Shown: positions 16,776 through 26,807, counted from the stretch's first letter. The stretch: 64,000 nt of DNA from Simiduia agarivorans SA1 = DSM 21679 (GCF_000305785.2 NC_018868.3:3766270-3830269); one strand, 5' to 3'. Notes: generated by a model from the letters alone, not told the origin. A program made the numbers and translations.

Positions 16776-18326
16776 ATGAATATGTTCAGCCTGTCGTTAA
16801 AGTGGAAGGTGTTTCTGGGCATAACCGTCACCAGTCTGTTGGCGGTCATTATCTCCAGTACCCTGTCGGTACGGGCGGAGGTTAAGCGCGCTGAGGCAAC
16901 GATCCAATCGGATACCCAGGACCTTGCAGAGATTATCGGCAATGCCACCGTGGGTGCCATTGCGTTTGGCGACAGTGCGTCGGCCCGCGATATTCTCGGC
17001 AGCTTGCAGTTGCAGAACCGGGTGTTGAGCGCAGTCATTTACGGCAGTGATGGCAAACCCTTTGTTTGGTACGAGCGCGGCCGTAAAGGCAGCGAAAGCT
17101 TGCCGGCAGGGGCCCCGTCGAGCCCGGGCAACCTCGGCGTTGTATTGCTTGAAGACAGGGTCAGTGTGACCTCGGTGATCGAATCGGGCGGCAGCAAAGT
17201 CGGTACCATCTACTTGTTGACCAGCCTGGATGAGTTGAAAGAAGCCGTTGCTGATGCAGTCTGGGGCGCGATTGTCACCGTGGTGGTCATCGGTGTTCTG
17301 GCTGCGATCATATCCTTCGTACTGCAGGCCGGTATCGTGGGCCCCATCAACTCGGTGGCCGAAGCGTTGGAAGACATTGCCGGGGGCGAGGGCGATCTGA
17401 CCCGGCGTTTGCCGGTGAATTCCCAGGACGAAGTGGGGCGCCTGTCGACCGCGTTCAATACCTTTGTTGATAAGGTGCACGGCATTATCGCTGACTTTGC
17501 GGAAACGGCGACTGACCTCAACAGCCAGGCCAATGGCCTGTCCGGCACGGCGAAAGAAACCGAGCGCGGCGTGGTGCGCCAGCAAACGGAAATCCAGCAG
17601 GTGGTGACCGCAGTGCGGGAAATGGCCGCCGTGGTGGGCGACGTGGCGTCCAATGTGTCACAGGCTGCCGCCAACGCCGAGGAAGCCGACAAGCAGGCCA
17701 ATGCCGGTCGTGCCGTTGTGAGCAGTACAGTAAGCAAAATTGAAGGGCTGGCCCGCGACATTGATGCCGCCGCCGAAGTGATCGACAAGCTGCGCGCAGA
17801 GACGGATTCCATTGGCAGCGTGTTGGACGTGATCCGGGGTATCGCCGAGCAAACCAACCTGTTGGCATTGAACGCGGCCATTGAGGCGGCCCGGGCCGGT
17901 GAACAGGGACGCGGCTTTGCGGTGGTCGCAGATGAGGTGCGCACCCTGGCCTCGCGCACGCAATCGTCCACCCAGGAAATTCAGGTGATGATTGAGCGCT
18001 TGCAGTCGGGTGCCCGCGAAGCGGTGCAGATGATGGAAAAGGGCACAGGTCAGGCCTCTGAGTCGGTTACCCAGGCCGAGGAAGCCAGCCAGGCGCTGGA
18101 TGCCATCACCGGTGGTGTGGGTGCCATCAAAGATAAGACCAACCAGATTGCCAGTGCATCGGAAGAGCAAAGCGCCGCGACCCGTGAAATGGAACGCAAC
18201 ATGGAAAACATTGCCGATGTTGCCCGCAAGGCCTCCGAGGGCTCGATTGAAATCGCCACCAGCACAGCACGATTGGCGGAAATGGCGGCCCGCATGGCCA
18301 AGATTGTTAAGCAATTCAAGGTGTGA
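16776..18326 (+). CDS. Methyl-accepting chemotaxis protein with CHASE8-like periplasmic sensor
   Basis: A 516-residue chemoreceptor. The first membrane helix is at residues about 9-27. A periplasmic domain of about 140 residues resembles CHASE8 ([20 protein letters not shown] followed by RDILGSL and [15 protein letters not shown]). The second helix is at about 170-193, with a HAMP domain ([13 protein letters not shown], then [18 protein letters not shown]). The long signalling coiled coil has the CheA/CheW-contact tip containing [20 protein letters not shown]. No C-terminal CheR-docking pentapeptide is present; it ends [10 protein letters not shown]. It likely relays periplasmic state, perhaps through the YfiR-like protein encoded just upstream, to a chemotaxis-type kinase encoded elsewhere. 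Confidence 0.92.
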   Translation: MNMFSLSLKWKVFLGITVTSLLAVIISSTLSVRAEVKRAEATIQSDTQDLAEIIGNATVGAIAFGDSASARDILGSLQLQNRVLSAVIYGSDGKPFVWYERGRKGSESLPAGAPSSPGNLGVVLLEDRVSVTSVIESGGSKVGTIYLLTSLDELKEAVADAVWGAIVTVVVIGVLAAIISFVLQAGIVGPINSVAEALEDIAGGEGDLTRRLPVNSQDEVGRLSTAFNTFVDKVHGIIADFAETATDLNSQANGLSGTAKETERGVVRQQTEIQQVVTAVREMAAVVGDVASNVSQAAANAEEADKQANAGRAVVSSTVSKIEGLARDIDAAAEVIDKLRAETDSIGSVLDVIRGIAEQTNLLALNAAIEAARAGEQGRGFAVVADEVRTLASRTQSSTQEIQVMIERLQSGAREAVQMMEKGTGQASESVTQAEEASQALDAITGGVGAIKDKTNQIASASEEQSAATREMERNMENIADVARKASEGSIEIATSTARLAEMAARMAKIVKQFKV

Positions 18327-18342
18327 GGACAAAAGTGTGCCG

Positions 18343-18367
18343 GCCGGGTGAAATTTACCCGGCTTTT
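18343..18367 (+). terminator. Intrinsic terminator after the chemoreceptor gene
   Basis: The stem GCCGGGT / ACCCGGC has a 7-base loop (GAAATTT) and is followed by TTTT. It begins 17 bases after the stop codon and closes the YfiR-like/chemoreceptor unit, so the second terminator 96 bases further on must end a different transcript. Confidence 0.8.
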
Positions 18368-18370
18368 ACG

Positions 18371-18399
18371 TGGACACTGGCGGCACCATTGCGTAAAAT
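18371..18399 (+). promoter_or_regulatory. Sigma-70-type promoter of a candidate small RNA
   Basis: TGGACA at 18371-18376 and TAAAAT at 18394-18399 are separated by exactly 17 bases. Each differs from its consensus hexamer (TTGACA, TATAAT) at one position. It lies between two terminators with no reading frame attached. Confidence 0.65.
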
Positions 18400-18404
18400 T
18401 GCGG

Positions 18405-18499
18405 GCTAAGTAAGGTCTGACCAAAGCCCAAGGCCGCAGGAAATGTCCAACGCCAAATTCTGAAAAGCGAGATGAAACCCTGTTTCATCTCGCTTTTTT
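18405..18499 (+). ncRNA. Candidate small RNA between the chemoreceptor gene and carA
   Basis: A predicted transcript of about 95 bases would start near 18405, from the promoter at 18371-18399, and end at the very strong terminator at 18463-18499. There is no good coding frame within it. The 5' half contains the self-complementary GGTCTGACC and a possible GGGCT/AGCCC stem around it. The linker GCAGGAAATG is unpaired and could be a target-binding or CsrA-type site. The dapB-carA interval is a conserved neighbourhood, and the full region here is 335 bases without a protein gene. I cannot assign an Rfam family. Confidence 0.5.
18463..18499 (+). terminator. Strong intrinsic terminator of the candidate small RNA
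   Basis: The stem AAAAGCGAGATGAAAC / GTTTCATCTCGCTTTT is perfect over 16 bases with a three-base loop, followed by more T residues. It lies 163 bases before the carA start and belongs to a transcript beginning after the previous terminator. Confidence 0.93.
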
Positions 18500-18593
18500 A
18501 CAACCTGCGGCGCTCTTCTTGTCATGAAAAGCTGTAAACGTCGGCAAACGTGCAGAAATGCATGGTTGCTTTGCTCAGCCTGAAAAAGGTGTT

Positions 18594-18621
18594 ACCCATG
18601 GCCCGCGCGCGGGTTTTGGGT
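18594..18621 (+). promoter_or_regulatory. GC-rich hairpin in the carAB leader
   Basis: The perfect palindrome CCCGCGCGCGGG (18602-18613), followed by TTTT, is enclosed by ACCCA (18594) and TGGGT (18617-18621). It lies 41 bases before the carA start and 30 before its AGGAGG site. It could act as an attenuator or as a translational switch. An AUG at 18558 opens a frame that runs through the hairpin and overlaps the carA start in another frame, which would suit leader-coupled control. This is inference from position only. Confidence 0.35.
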
Positions 18622-18661
18622 GCGTTGACCCGAACTTTATGCCAGCCCTCAGGAGGTCGAC

Positions 18662-19798
18662 TTGTTTACTGGTGCCCATCGTCCCGCCATTCTCGTGTTA
18701 GAAGACGGCAGTATTTTCCGCGGTAAAGCCATTGGTGCTGACGGTCAGTCAGTGGGAGAGGTGGTGTTCAACACCGCCATGACCGGTTATCAGGAAATCC
18801 TCACCGATCCCTCCTATGCCCGCCAGGTGGTCACACTGACCTACCCCCATATCGGTAACACCGGTACTAACAGTGAAGACGAAGAGTGCGAAACCATCTG
18901 GGCTGCAGGCCTGGTGATTCGCGACCTGCCCCTGTTGGCCAGCAATTTCCGCAACACCCAGACGCTGGAAGACTATCTGGCCACGCGCGGCATCGTCGGT
19001 ATCGCCGATATCGATACCCGCCGCCTGACCCGGATCCTGCGTGACAAAGGCGCTCAAAGCGGCTGCATCATGGCCGGCGAGATCGATGAAGACGCCGCGC
19101 TGGCCGCTGCCAAAGCCTTCGGTGGCCTGAAAGGCATGGATCTGGCAAAGGAAGTGACGGTAGACAAGCCCTATGCCTGGACTGAAGGTTCCTGGCAGCT
19201 GGGCCAGGGCTTCCCGACGCCCACCGAGAAAAAATTCAAAGTGGTGGCCTACGATTACGGCGTCAAGCGCAATATCCTGCGCATGCTGGTAGACCGCGGT
19301 TGCGACCTCACCGTGGTGCCGGCGCAGACACCTGCCGCCGACGTGTTGGCGATGAATCCCGATGGCATCTTCCTGTCCAACGGCCCGGGTGACCCGGAGC
19401 CTTGTACCTACGCTATTGACGCGATCAAAGCCTTCCTGGACACCGACATTCCGGTGTTTGGTATCTGTCTGGGCCACCAGCTTCTGGCGCTGGCCAGTGG
19501 TGCCAAAACGGTGAAAATGAAGTTCGGTCACCACGGGGGTAACCACCCGGTGCAGGACCTGGACAACAAGACCGTGATGATTACTGCACAGAACCACGGT
19601 TTTGCGGTCGACGAGGCCAGCTTGCCCGCGAATCTGCGTGCAACCCACAAGAGCTTGTTCGATGGTTCGCTGCAGGGCATTCATCGCACCGACAAACCGG
19701 CCTTCAGCTTCCAGGGGCACCCGGAAGCGAGCCCCGGTCCGCACGATGCGGCCCCTTTGTTCGACCATTTTGTCGAGTTGATGAGCGCGCGGGCCTGA
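18662..19798 (+). CDS. carA: Carbamoyl-phosphate synthase small (glutaminase) subunit
   Basis: A 378-residue subunit that hydrolyses glutamine and passes ammonia to CarB for carbamoyl phosphate, the precursor of arginine and pyrimidines. The N-terminal domain opens [20 protein letters not shown]. The class I amidotransferase domain has the nucleophile Cys in [15 protein letters not shown] and the His-Glu pair in [15 protein letters not shown]. The TTG start at 18662 is supported by a perfect AGGAGG at 18651-18656 and by the position of the conserved N-terminus. carB follows after 62 bases and the two form an operon with greA. Confidence 0.98.
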   Translation: MFTGAHRPAILVLEDGSIFRGKAIGADGQSVGEVVFNTAMTGYQEILTDPSYARQVVTLTYPHIGNTGTNSEDEECETIWAAGLVIRDLPLLASNFRNTQTLEDYLATRGIVGIADIDTRRLTRILRDKGAQSGCIMAGEIDEDAALAAAKAFGGLKGMDLAKEVTVDKPYAWTEGSWQLGQGFPTPTEKKFKVVAYDYGVKRNILRMLVDRGCDLTVVPAQTPAADVLAMNPDGIFLSNGPGDPEPCTYAIDAIKAFLDTDIPVFGICLGHQLLALASGAKTVKMKFGHHGGNHPVQDLDNKTVMITAQNHGFAVDEASLPANLRATHKSLFDGSLQGIHRTDKPAFSFQGHPEASPGPHDAAPLFDHFVELMSARA

Positions 19799-19860
19799 CA
19801 GGACCCGCTCTGTACACCCAAAACCAGACAAACTAATTTTGAGATTCAGGCGACAGCACA

Positions 19861-22800
19861 ATGCCAAAAAGAACTGACATTAAAAGCATCCTGATTATCG
19901 GTGCCGGCCCCATCGTGATTGGCCAGGCCTGTGAATTCGACTACTCCGGCGCTCAGGCTTGTAAAGCCCTGCGCGAAGAGGGTTACCGGGTTATCCTGGT
20001 GAACTCCAACCCGGCCACCATCATGACCGATCCGGCCATGGCGGACGCCACCTACATCGAGCCCATCGAGTGGCAGACGGTTGCGGCGATCATCGAAAAA
20101 GAGCGTCCCGATGCGGTGCTGCCCACTATGGGTGGCCAGACAGCGCTTAACTGTGCGTTGGCGTTGCACAAGCACGGTGTGCTGGAAAAGTTCGGCGTTG
20201 AATTGATCGGTGCCAACGAAGAGGCGATCGAAAAAGCCGAAGACCGCGAACTGTTTGACCAGGCCATGAAAAAAATCGGCCTGGAGTGCGCACGCGCCAA
20301 GATCGTTCACACCATGGAAGAAGCCAAGGAAGTGCCGAAAGAATTTGGCTTTCCGTGCATCATCCGCCCGTCGTTCACCATGGGTGGCTCTGGTGGTGGT
20401 ATCGCCTACAACTGGGAAGAGTTTGAAGAAATCTGTGCCCGCGGCCTGGATCTCTCGCCCACTAATGAGCTGTTGATTGATGAATCGCTCATCGGTTGGA
20501 AAGAGTACGAAATGGAAGTGGTGCGCGACAAAAACGATAACTGCATTATCGTGTGCTCGATCGAAAACTTTGATCCCATGGGTGTGCATACCGGCGATTC
20601 CATCACCGTGGCACCGGCGCAAACCCTGACCGACAAAGAATACCAGATCATGCGTAACGCCTCGGTGGCGGTATTGCGCGAGATCGGTGTGGAAACCGGC
20701 GGCTCCAACGTGCAATTTGCGGTGGACCCGAAAACCGGTCGCCTGGTGGTGATTGAGATGAACCCGCGCGTGTCGCGCTCATCCGCGCTTGCCTCCAAAG
20801 CCACCGGTTTCCCCATCGCCAAGGTGGCGGCGAAACTGGCCGTGGGTTACACGCTGGACGAATTGCAAAACGACATCACCGGTGGTGCCACCCCGGCGTC
20901 GTTCGAACCGTCTATCGACTATGTGGTTACCAAAATTCCGCGCTTTACCTTCGAGAAATTCGGCGAAGCCGATGCGCGTCTGACCACGCAAATGAAATCC
21001 GTGGGCGAAGTGATGGCCATCGGCCGCACCTTTCAGGAATCGGTTCAAAAGGCACTGCGCGGTCTGGAAGTGGGCTCGGCCGGTTTTGAGCCTATCGTCG
21101 ATCTGAATGAACCCGATGCCATGACCCTGATTCGTCGCGATCTCACCACGCCCGGTGCCAAGCGCATCTGGTACGTGGCCGATGCGTTCCGCGCCGGACT
21201 GAGCGTAGACGACGTATTTAATCTGTCGGCCATCGACCCTTGGTTCCTGGTGCAGATCAAAGACATTGTGGATACCGAATTGAGCCTGGCGTCTGTGACA
21301 ATGTCGTCACTGGACGCGGAAAAAATGTTCGCGCTCAAGCGCAAAGGGTTTTCCGACAAGCGCCTGGCCAAACTGTTGGGCGTTACCGAGAAAACTTTCC
21401 GCAAACACCGTCAGGGGCTGAATATCCGCCCGGTGTACAAGCGGGTGGATACTTGTGCGGCCGAGTTCTCTACATCCACTGCTTACATGTACTCAACCTA
21501 CGAGGAAGAGTGCGAAGCGAATCCGTCAGGGCGCGATAAAATTCTGGTTTTGGGTGGCGGCCCGAACCGCATTGGGCAGGGTATTGAATTCGATTACTGC
21601 TGTGTGCACGCGGCGCTGGCCATGCGCGATGACGGTTACGAAACCATCATGGTCAACTGTAACCCGGAAACCGTGTCCACCGATTACGACACCAGTGATC
21701 GCCTGTTCTTCGAGCCCGTGACACTGGAAGATGTGCTGGAAATCGTTGAACTGGAAAAACCCAAAGGCGTGATCGTGCAATTCGGTGGCCAGACGCCGCT
21801 GAAACTGGCGCGCGCGCTGGAAGAGGCCGGTGTGCCGATTATCGGCACCAGCAGTGACGCCATCGACCGCGCCGAAGACCGTGAGCGGTTCCAGCAGATG
21901 GTGATTCGTTTAGGCCTTAAGCAGCCCGCCAACGCCATTGTGCGCTCCACCGAAGAAGCGTTGCGTTCGGCTGAAGGGGTGGGCTATCCATTGGTGGTTC
22001 GCCCTTCCTACGTGCTGGGTGGTCGCGCCATGGAAATCGTCTACAACGAATCCGAACTGAAAACCTACATGCGCGAAGCGGTGCAAGCCTCTGAAGATGC
22101 GCCGGTATTGCTGGATCACTTCCTGAATAACGCCATCGAGGTGGATATCGACGCAGTATCCGACGGCAAGGATGTGGTGATCGGTGCGATCATGCAGCAC
22201 ATTGAACAATGTGGTGTGCACTCGGGTGACTCCGCTTGTTCACTGCCGCCTTACTCGCTGGATAAGGATGTGCAGAATGAGATGCGCGAGCAGGTACGCA
22301 AAATGGCCATCGAGCTGGGTGTGATCGGCTTGATGAACGTGCAGCTGGCGTATCAGGACGGCGAGATTTACGTCATCGAAGTGAACCCTCGTGCGTCGCG
22401 CACGGTGCCGTTCGTGTCCAAGTGCATCGGCGTGTCTCTGGCCAAAGTGGCCGCGCGCTGCCAGGCGGGTATGTCGCTGGCTGATCAGGGCTTCACCCGC
22501 GAAATCGTACCGAGCTATTACAGCGTTAAAGAAGCGGTGTTTCCGTTTAATAAATTCCCTTCAGTGGATCCGATTCTTGGTCCGGAAATGCGCTCCACCG
22601 GTGAGGTGATGGGTGTAGGTGATACCTTCGCCGAAGCCTTTGCCAAAGCCCAGTTGGGTGCAGGCGACGTGTTGCCCACCAAGGGTAAAGCGTTTATCTC
22701 TGTGCGTGACTTTGACAAGGATTCCATGATCACCGTAGCCAAAGAGTTGGCTGATCTTGGCTTTGAATTGTGCGCCACCCGTGGCACCGCCGCCGTGATT

Positions 22801-23082
22801 GAGGCTGCGGGTTTAACCGTGCAAACCGTCAATAAAGTCAATGAGGGACGGCCTCATATTGTCGATATGATCAAGAACGATGAAATCGATCTGATCATCA
22901 ATACCACTGAAGGTAAGCAGGCGATCAAGGATTCAGCCTCGATCCGCCGTGGTGCAGAAGGTCATCGGGTCTATTACACCACCACCCTGGCTGCGGCCGA
23001 GGCATTGTGTGTTGCCATTCGCTTTGGTCTGAAGACAGAAGTCCGTCGCCTGCAGGATTTGCATAAGAGGATCATTGCATGA
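19861..23082 (+). CDS. carB: Carbamoyl-phosphate synthase large subunit
   Basis: A 1073-residue synthetase of full family length. Two homologous ATP-grasp halves are visible. The first has [26 protein letters not shown] at its start (one continuous conserved block) and [16 protein letters not shown]. The second has [20 protein letters not shown] and [17 protein letters not shown]. The C-terminal allosteric domain (residues about 940-1073, [19 protein letters not shown]) binds UMP and ornithine in E. coli. It makes carbamoyl phosphate from bicarbonate, ATP and CarA-derived ammonia. Its stop overlaps the greA start by four bases (ATGA), so greA is translationally coupled. Confidence 0.99.
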   Translation: MPKRTDIKSILIIGAGPIVIGQACEFDYSGAQACKALREEGYRVILVNSNPATIMTDPAMADATYIEPIEWQTVAAIIEKERPDAVLPTMGGQTALNCALALHKHGVLEKFGVELIGANEEAIEKAEDRELFDQAMKKIGLECARAKIVHTMEEAKEVPKEFGFPCIIRPSFTMGGSGGGIAYNWEEFEEICARGLDLSPTNELLIDESLIGWKEYEMEVVRDKNDNCIIVCSIENFDPMGVHTGDSITVAPAQTLTDKEYQIMRNASVAVLREIGVETGGSNVQFAVDPKTGRLVVIEMNPRVSRSSALASKATGFPIAKVAAKLAVGYTLDELQNDITGGATPASFEPSIDYVVTKIPRFTFEKFGEADARLTTQMKSVGEVMAIGRTFQESVQKALRGLEVGSAGFEPIVDLNEPDAMTLIRRDLTTPGAKRIWYVADAFRAGLSVDDVFNLSAIDPWFLVQIKDIVDTELSLASVTMSSLDAEKMFALKRKGFSDKRLAKLLGVTEKTFRKHRQGLNIRPVYKRVDTCAAEFSTSTAYMYSTYEEECEANPSGRDKILVLGGGPNRIGQGIEFDYCCVHAALAMRDDGYETIMVNCNPETVSTDYDTSDRLFFEPVTLEDVLEIVELEKPKGVIVQFGGQTPLKLARALEEAGVPIIGTSSDAIDRAEDRERFQQMVIRLGLKQPANAIVRSTEEALRSAEGVGYPLVVRPSYVLGGRAMEIVYNESELKTYMREAVQASEDAPVLLDHFLNNAIEVDIDAVSDGKDVVIGAIMQHIEQCGVHSGDSACSLPPYSLDKDVQNEMREQVRKMAIELGVIGLMNVQLAYQDGEIYVIEVNPRASRTVPFVSKCIGVSLAKVAARCQAGMSLADQGFTREIVPSYYSVKEAVFPFNKFPSVDPILGPEMRSTGEVMGVGDTFAEAFAKAQLGAGDVLPTKGKAFISVRDFDKDSMITVAKELADLGFELCATRGTAAVIEAAGLTVQTVNKVNEGRPHIVDMIKNDEIDLIINTTEGKQAIKDSASIRRGAEGHRVYYTTTLAAAEALCVAIRFGLKTEVRRLQDLHKRIIA

Positions 23083-23555
23083 CTAAATTCCCTATGACCG
23101 TAGAAGGCGCCGAAGCGCTGCGTGCGGAATTGGAGCACCTGAAAAAAGTGGAGCGGCCACGCATTGTGACCGCCATTGCCGAAGCGCGTGAACACGGCGA
23201 TCTGAAAGAAAATGCTGAGTATCACGCCGCGCGTGAACAGCAGGGTTTTTGCGAAGGCCGTATTCAGGAAATTGAAGGTAAGTTGGGCAATGCCCAGATT
23301 ATCGATATCACCAAGATCCCGGAGGGGGATAAGGTGATCTTTGGTACCACCGTCGATATTCTGAATATTGAAACCGACGCGGTCGTAACCTACAAAATTG
23401 TGGGTGAAGACGAGGCCAATGTGAAAGAGAATAAAATTTCCATTACCTCACCCATCGCTCGCGCCTTGATAGGTAAAACGGTCGGCGATGTTGCTCTGGT
23501 GCGCACACCGGGCGGCGAAGTGGAATACGAAATCGACGCGGTGTATCACCGCTAA
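23079..23555 (+). CDS. greA: Transcription elongation factor GreA
   Basis: A 158-residue factor of exact family length. The N-terminal coiled coil enters the RNA polymerase secondary channel and has acidic tip residues in [20 protein letters not shown]. The C-terminal FKBP-like domain ends [21 protein letters not shown]. GreA stimulates cleavage of backtracked transcripts in stalled polymerase. The start overlaps the carB stop, a conserved carB-greA arrangement. A large palindromic repeat starts 9 bases after the stop and probably doubles as a terminator. Confidence 0.98.
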   Translation: MTKFPMTVEGAEALRAELEHLKKVERPRIVTAIAEAREHGDLKENAEYHAAREQQGFCEGRIQEIEGKLGNAQIIDITKIPEGDKVIFGTTVDILNIETDAVVTYKIVGEDEANVKENKISITSPIARALIGKTVGDVALVRTPGGEVEYEIDAVYHR

Positions 23556-23563
23556 AACAAATC

Positions 23564-23634
23564 GGGGTCAGACCCTATGGTACTTTTCACCTAGCGCTCT
23601 GCGCTAAGTAAAAAGTACCATAGGGTCTGACCCC
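23564..23634. repeat. Palindromic repeat, GGGGTCAGACCC family, copy 1
   Basis: A 71-base element with perfect 24-base arms: GGGGTCAGACCCTATGGTAC plus TTTT at 23564-23587 and its complement at 23611-23634. An inner hairpin TAGCGC/GCGCTA lies in the middle. Copy 2 lies at 25009-25092, on the other side of the DAHP synthase gene. Elements with this core are REP-like sequences mobilised by tyrosine (IS200-like) transposases in other gammaproteobacteria. It lies between converging genes and can form one long RNA hairpin. Confidence 0.88.
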
Positions 23635-23647
23635 GCTTTTCTTTACG

Positions 23648-24988
23648 TTACACCCGCAATTTATCCGCAATACAAAACGCCAATTCCAGTACCTGATCGC
23701 CGTTCAGACGCGGGTCGCATTGGGTGCGATAACAGTTGGCCAAATCCTCGTCACTCAGTTGATAGGCGCCACCGGTACATTCGGTGACGTGCTGGCCGGT
23801 CATTTCCAGATGGATGCCGCCGGGTTCGCAGTTTTCACTTCTGAGTGCAGCAAAAAACTCATTGATCTCTGTGAGGATGGCATTGAAGTCGCGGGTTTTG
23901 TAACCATTGCTGCTGGTGACCGTATTGCCGTGCATGGGGTCGGACGACCAGACCACCTGCCGGCCCTCGGCTTTCACTTTGCGTGCCAGTAACGGCAGTT
24001 TATTCGCCAACTTGTCTGCACCCATGCGGGTGATCAGGGTCAGCCGGCCGGGGATATTGTCGGGGTTGAGCGCATCGATCAGCCGGATCAATTCGTCTTC
24101 ACCCATGCCGGGGCCGACTTTCACGCCAATGGGGTTGTGAATGCCGCGGAAAAATTCCACGTGGGCTTCATCCAACTGGCGCGTGCGTTCGCCAATCCAC
24201 AGCATGTGCGCCGAGCAGTTGTACCAGTCGCCGGTGAGGCTGTCGCGGCGGGTCAGCGCCTGCTCGTAATTGAGCAATAACGCTTCGTGCGACGTAAACA
24301 GGCTGGTGGCGTGCAGCGGCGGGGTGTTGTCGGAATTCACGCCGCACACTTCCATAAACGCCAGTGCGTCCTGAATGCGTTCGGCTACCGCCAGATAACG
24401 TTCGCGCAATGGACTCGCTTCGGCAAAATCGAGATTCCACTGGTTGACCTTGTGCAGGTCGGCCAGGCCGCCGGTGGCGAACGCGCGCACCAGATTCAGT
24501 GTGGCCGTGGACTGGTGATAAGCCTGCAGCATGCGATGCGGATCGGGCGTGCGCGCGGCTTCAGTGAAATCCAGTTGATTGATGATATCCCCGCGGTAGG
24601 AAGGCAATGAAACCCCGTCCTGGGTTTCCAGATCAGCAGAGCGTGGCTTGGCGAACTGGCCTGCCATGCGTGCCACCTTAACCACGGGTTTGCGGCCGGA
24701 GTAGGTCAGCACCACGGCCATCTGCAGCAGGACTTTGAATGTATCTCGAATGGAGTTGGCGGAAAAATCCGAAAAACTTTCGGCGCAATCCCCACCCTGC
24801 AATAAAAATGCTTTGCCCTGGGCCGCGCGGCCCAGCTGCTCACGCAGATCGCGCGCTTCCTGGGCAAATACCAAAGGCGGCATTTTGGTTAATTGGGCTT
24901 CTACCTGCGCCAGTTGATCGGCGTTCGGGTACTGGGGTTGCTGGCGAATGGGATAGCCGCGCCAGCTGTCGGGGGTCCATGATTTCAT
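23648..24988 (-). CDS. 3-deoxy-7-phosphoheptulonate synthase, class II
   Basis: A 446-residue DAHP synthase of the class II (plant/Mycobacterium) type. It condenses phosphoenolpyruvate with erythrose 4-phosphate in the first step of the shikimate pathway. Class features are the opening [19 protein letters not shown], the metal-binding Cys in [14 protein letters not shown], the block [15 protein letters not shown], and the later [20 protein letters not shown] and [19 protein letters not shown]. The gene is flanked on both sides by copies of one palindromic repeat family. It lies next to aromatic amino-acid genes on the same strand but is separated from them by the second repeat. Feedback control, if any, cannot be read here. 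Confidence 0.96.
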   Translation of the reverse strand: MKSWTPDSWRGYPIRQQPQYPNADQLAQVEAQLTKMPPLVFAQEARDLREQLGRAAQGKAFLLQGGDCAESFSDFSANSIRDTFKVLLQMAVVLTYSGRKPVVKVARMAGQFAKPRSADLETQDGVSLPSYRGDIINQLDFTEAARTPDPHRMLQAYHQSTATLNLVRAFATGGLADLHKVNQWNLDFAEASPLRERYLAVAERIQDALAFMEVCGVNSDNTPPLHATSLFTSHEALLLNYEQALTRRDSLTGDWYNCSAHMLWIGERTRQLDEAHVEFFRGIHNPIGVKVGPGMGEDELIRLIDALNPDNIPGRLTLITRMGADKLANKLPLLARKVKAEGRQVVWSSDPMHGNTVTSSNGYKTRDFNAILTEINEFFAALRSENCEPGGIHLEMTGQHVTECTGGAYQLSDEDLANCYRTQCDPRLNGDQVLELAFCIADKLRV

Positions 24989-25008
24989 GTTATGCCTTAA
25001 ACAGGTGC

Positions 25009-25092
25009 GGGGTCAGATCCTATGGTGCTTCTTTCTTCCGGGCGCTACCTGGCGGGTAGCCCTAAGAGGAAAGTACCATAGGGTCTGACCCC
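25009..25092. repeat. Palindromic repeat, GGGGTCAGACCC family, copy 2
   Basis: An 84-base element with arms GGGGTCAGATCCTATGGTGC at 25009 and the complement of GGGGTCAGACCCTATGGTAC ending at 25092, with two mismatches between them. The centre holds a further imperfect stem (GGGCGCTACC / GGCGGGTAGCCC). The intact right arm is identical to the arms of copy 1, and the left arm has decayed, so this looks like the older copy. Confidence 0.85.
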
Positions 25093-25109
25093 CATGTTAA
25101 AACGCAAGG

Positions 25110-26306
25110 TTATTTCTTCAGTACGGCAACGATCGATTCGGCCAGGTAGTCTACGTTGGCCTGACTGATACCGGCGATATTGATGCGGCTGGAGTCTACC
25201 AGATAAATGCTGTAATTCTGCACCAACTGCTGGACCTGGTCTTTATTGATGCCCAGAAAAGAGAACATGCCGGATTGATGCTCAATAAAGCCGAAATCCT
25301 GTTGCGCGCCTTTTTCGATCAGCTTTTGATTCAGTAATGCGCGCAGCGCTTTGATGCGATTGCGCATTTCCGCCAATTCATCGTGCCACATGTTGGTGAG
25401 TTCAGTACTGGCCAGAATGGTCTCCACAATGGCGCTGCCATGATTCGGCGGCATGGAATAGATACCGCGCACCACACTCAGCAGGTTGCTCTGGCCTTTG
25501 TCCGCATCGGCGGCACTTTGGTACACAATGGACAATCCGCCCGCGCGCTCGCGATAGAGACCGAAGTTTTTGGAGCAGGAGCTGGACACAATCAGCTCCG
25601 GTACTTTTTCCGCCATCAGGCGCACGCCGTAAGCATCTTCATCCAGGCCTTCGCCGAAACCCTGATAGGCCATATCGATAAACGGGGTAAAGCCGTTTTT
25701 CAACGCCAGCTCCGTGATCGCCTGCCATTGCTCGCGGTTCAGGTCGGCGCCACAGGGGTTGTGACAGCAGCCGTGCAGCAGCACCAGGTCACCTTTACCC
25801 ACCGTGCCAAGCGTTTCCATCATGGCGTTGAAATTTACCGCGCGGGTGGTGGCATCATAGTAGGGGTAGGTCTTGATGGTGAGCCCGGCATTGCCCAGCA
25901 GGGGAATGTGGTTGGCCCAGGTGGGGTCAGACACCCAGATAGTGGCGGGTGGGTTGGCCTTCTTGATGAATTCGGCCGCTACCCGTAATGAACCGCAACC
26001 GCCCGGGGTCTGGATGGTACGCACGCGGGTGCTGGTCACGGCCGGATGCGAAGCGCCGAAAATCAGGTTCTGCAACAGGGTGTTGGCGCCGGCCGCGCCG
26101 GGCGGGCCAATATAGACTTTGGAGCTTTCGCTGTTGAAATAGGCAAGCTCTGCCTGTTTTACCGCCTTGAGTACTGGCGTGTTGCCTTGCTCGTCTTTGT
26201 AAACGCCTACACCCAGATCAATTTTTTTAGCGTTGGTGTCGGCTTTGAAGGCGGCGGACAGGCCGAGAATCGGATCGGCGGGCAAAGCTTTCAGTATTTC
26301 AAACAT
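25110..26306 (-). CDS. Aromatic amino acid / aspartate aminotransferase (class I, subgroup Ia)
   Basis: A 398-residue pyridoxal-phosphate enzyme of the TyrB/AspC type. It begins MFEILKALPADPILGLSAAF and carries KIDLGVGVYKDEQGNTPVL, the GPPG substrate loop, GCCHNPCGADL and the PLP-binding Lys in SSSCSKNFGLYRERAGGL. An Arg equivalent to Arg386 lies in the C-terminal SRINIAG segment. It should exchange amino groups between 2-oxoglutarate and phenylalanine, tyrosine or aspartate. It is encoded 3 bases after a MarR regulator and next to kynA/kynU, which favours a catabolic aromatic role. Its substrate preference is inferred. Confidence 0.93.
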   Translation of the reverse strand: MFEILKALPADPILGLSAAFKADTNAKKIDLGVGVYKDEQGNTPVLKAVKQAELAYFNSESSKVYIGPPGAAGANTLLQNLIFGASHPAVTSTRVRTIQTPGGCGSLRVAAEFIKKANPPATIWVSDPTWANHIPLLGNAGLTIKTYPYYDATTRAVNFNAMMETLGTVGKGDLVLLHGCCHNPCGADLNREQWQAITELALKNGFTPFIDMAYQGFGEGLDEDAYGVRLMAEKVPELIVSSSCSKNFGLYRERAGGLSIVYQSAADADKGQSNLLSVVRGIYSMPPNHGSAIVETILASTELTNMWHDELAEMRNRIKALRALLNQKLIEKGAQQDFGFIEHQSGMFSFLGINKDQVQQLVQNYSIYLVDSSRINIAGISQANVDYLAESIVAVLKK

Positions 26307-26309
26307 CGG

Positions 26310-26807
26310 TTATTCCTTGTTCAGTGTGGCGGGATTGACGTTGTTGCGCTCCCACTGATTGACGCGTTTTTGCAATTTATTGGTAATTTGCTTGAGCGCT
26401 TGTTGCTCCTCATCGCTGAGTTGATTGAGCAGGTCCTGCTCATAGCAGCGCGCAAGCGGAATAATGCGCTGGTAAATATCACGGCCCTTGGGCGTTAGCG
26501 TGAGCAATGCGCGGCGCCGGTCGTCTTCGTCCAGCTCCCGGTGTATGCACTCCATGTCCAGCAGGCTGGACACGGCCCTGCTGATGGCAACTTTATCCAT
26601 TGCCGTGCGCGACACCAGGTCGGCCGCGGTGAGATTGTCCTCCAGCCCCAGCACAGCCATGACTCGCCAGGCGGGTATCGTCAGGTGAAACCGGCTCGAA
26701 TAGGCTTCGGCAATGGCGTAACTGATACGGTTGGCCAAAGTGGCAAGCCGGTAGGGCAGAAAGTCGGCCAGTTGTAACAGCTCAGTTTTTTCGTTTTGTG
26801 TGGTCAT
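26310..26807 (-). CDS. MarR-family transcriptional regulator
   Basis: A 165-residue winged-helix repressor. The DNA-binding part is LTIPAWRVMAVLGLEDNLTAADLVSRTAMDKVAISRAVSSLL, with the wing DEDDRRRALLTLTPKGRDIY, the classic MarR DxRxxxxxLT motif. N- and C-terminal helices form the dimer. The start at 26807 gives MTTQNEKTELLQLADF; ten extra residues from 26837 are unlikely. It forms an operon with the downstream aminotransferase and is divergent from the nitroreductase-kynA-kynU genes. A palindromic operator candidate lies 44 bases upstream. A phenolic or aromatic-acid ligand is likely for this family. Confidence 0.93.
   Translation of the reverse strand: MTTQNEKTELLQLADFLPYRLATLANRISYAIAEAYSSRFHLTIPAWRVMAVLGLEDNLTAADLVSRTAMDKVAISRAVSSLLDMECIHRELDEDDRRRALLTLTPKGRDIYQRIIPLARCYEQDLLNQLSDEEQQALKQITNKLQKRVNQWERNNVNPATLNKE

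Noticed and set aside
18749-20715. Long antisense frames over carA and carB (372 and 289 residues)
   Set aside because: Composition shadows of strongly biased genes; the translations show no family features and are rich in His, Gly and Arg as typical antisense products.
23564-25092. Composite transposon carrying the DAHP synthase gene
   Set aside because: The flanking elements are short palindromes without a transposase, and no target-site duplication is visible, so REP-type repeats explain them better.
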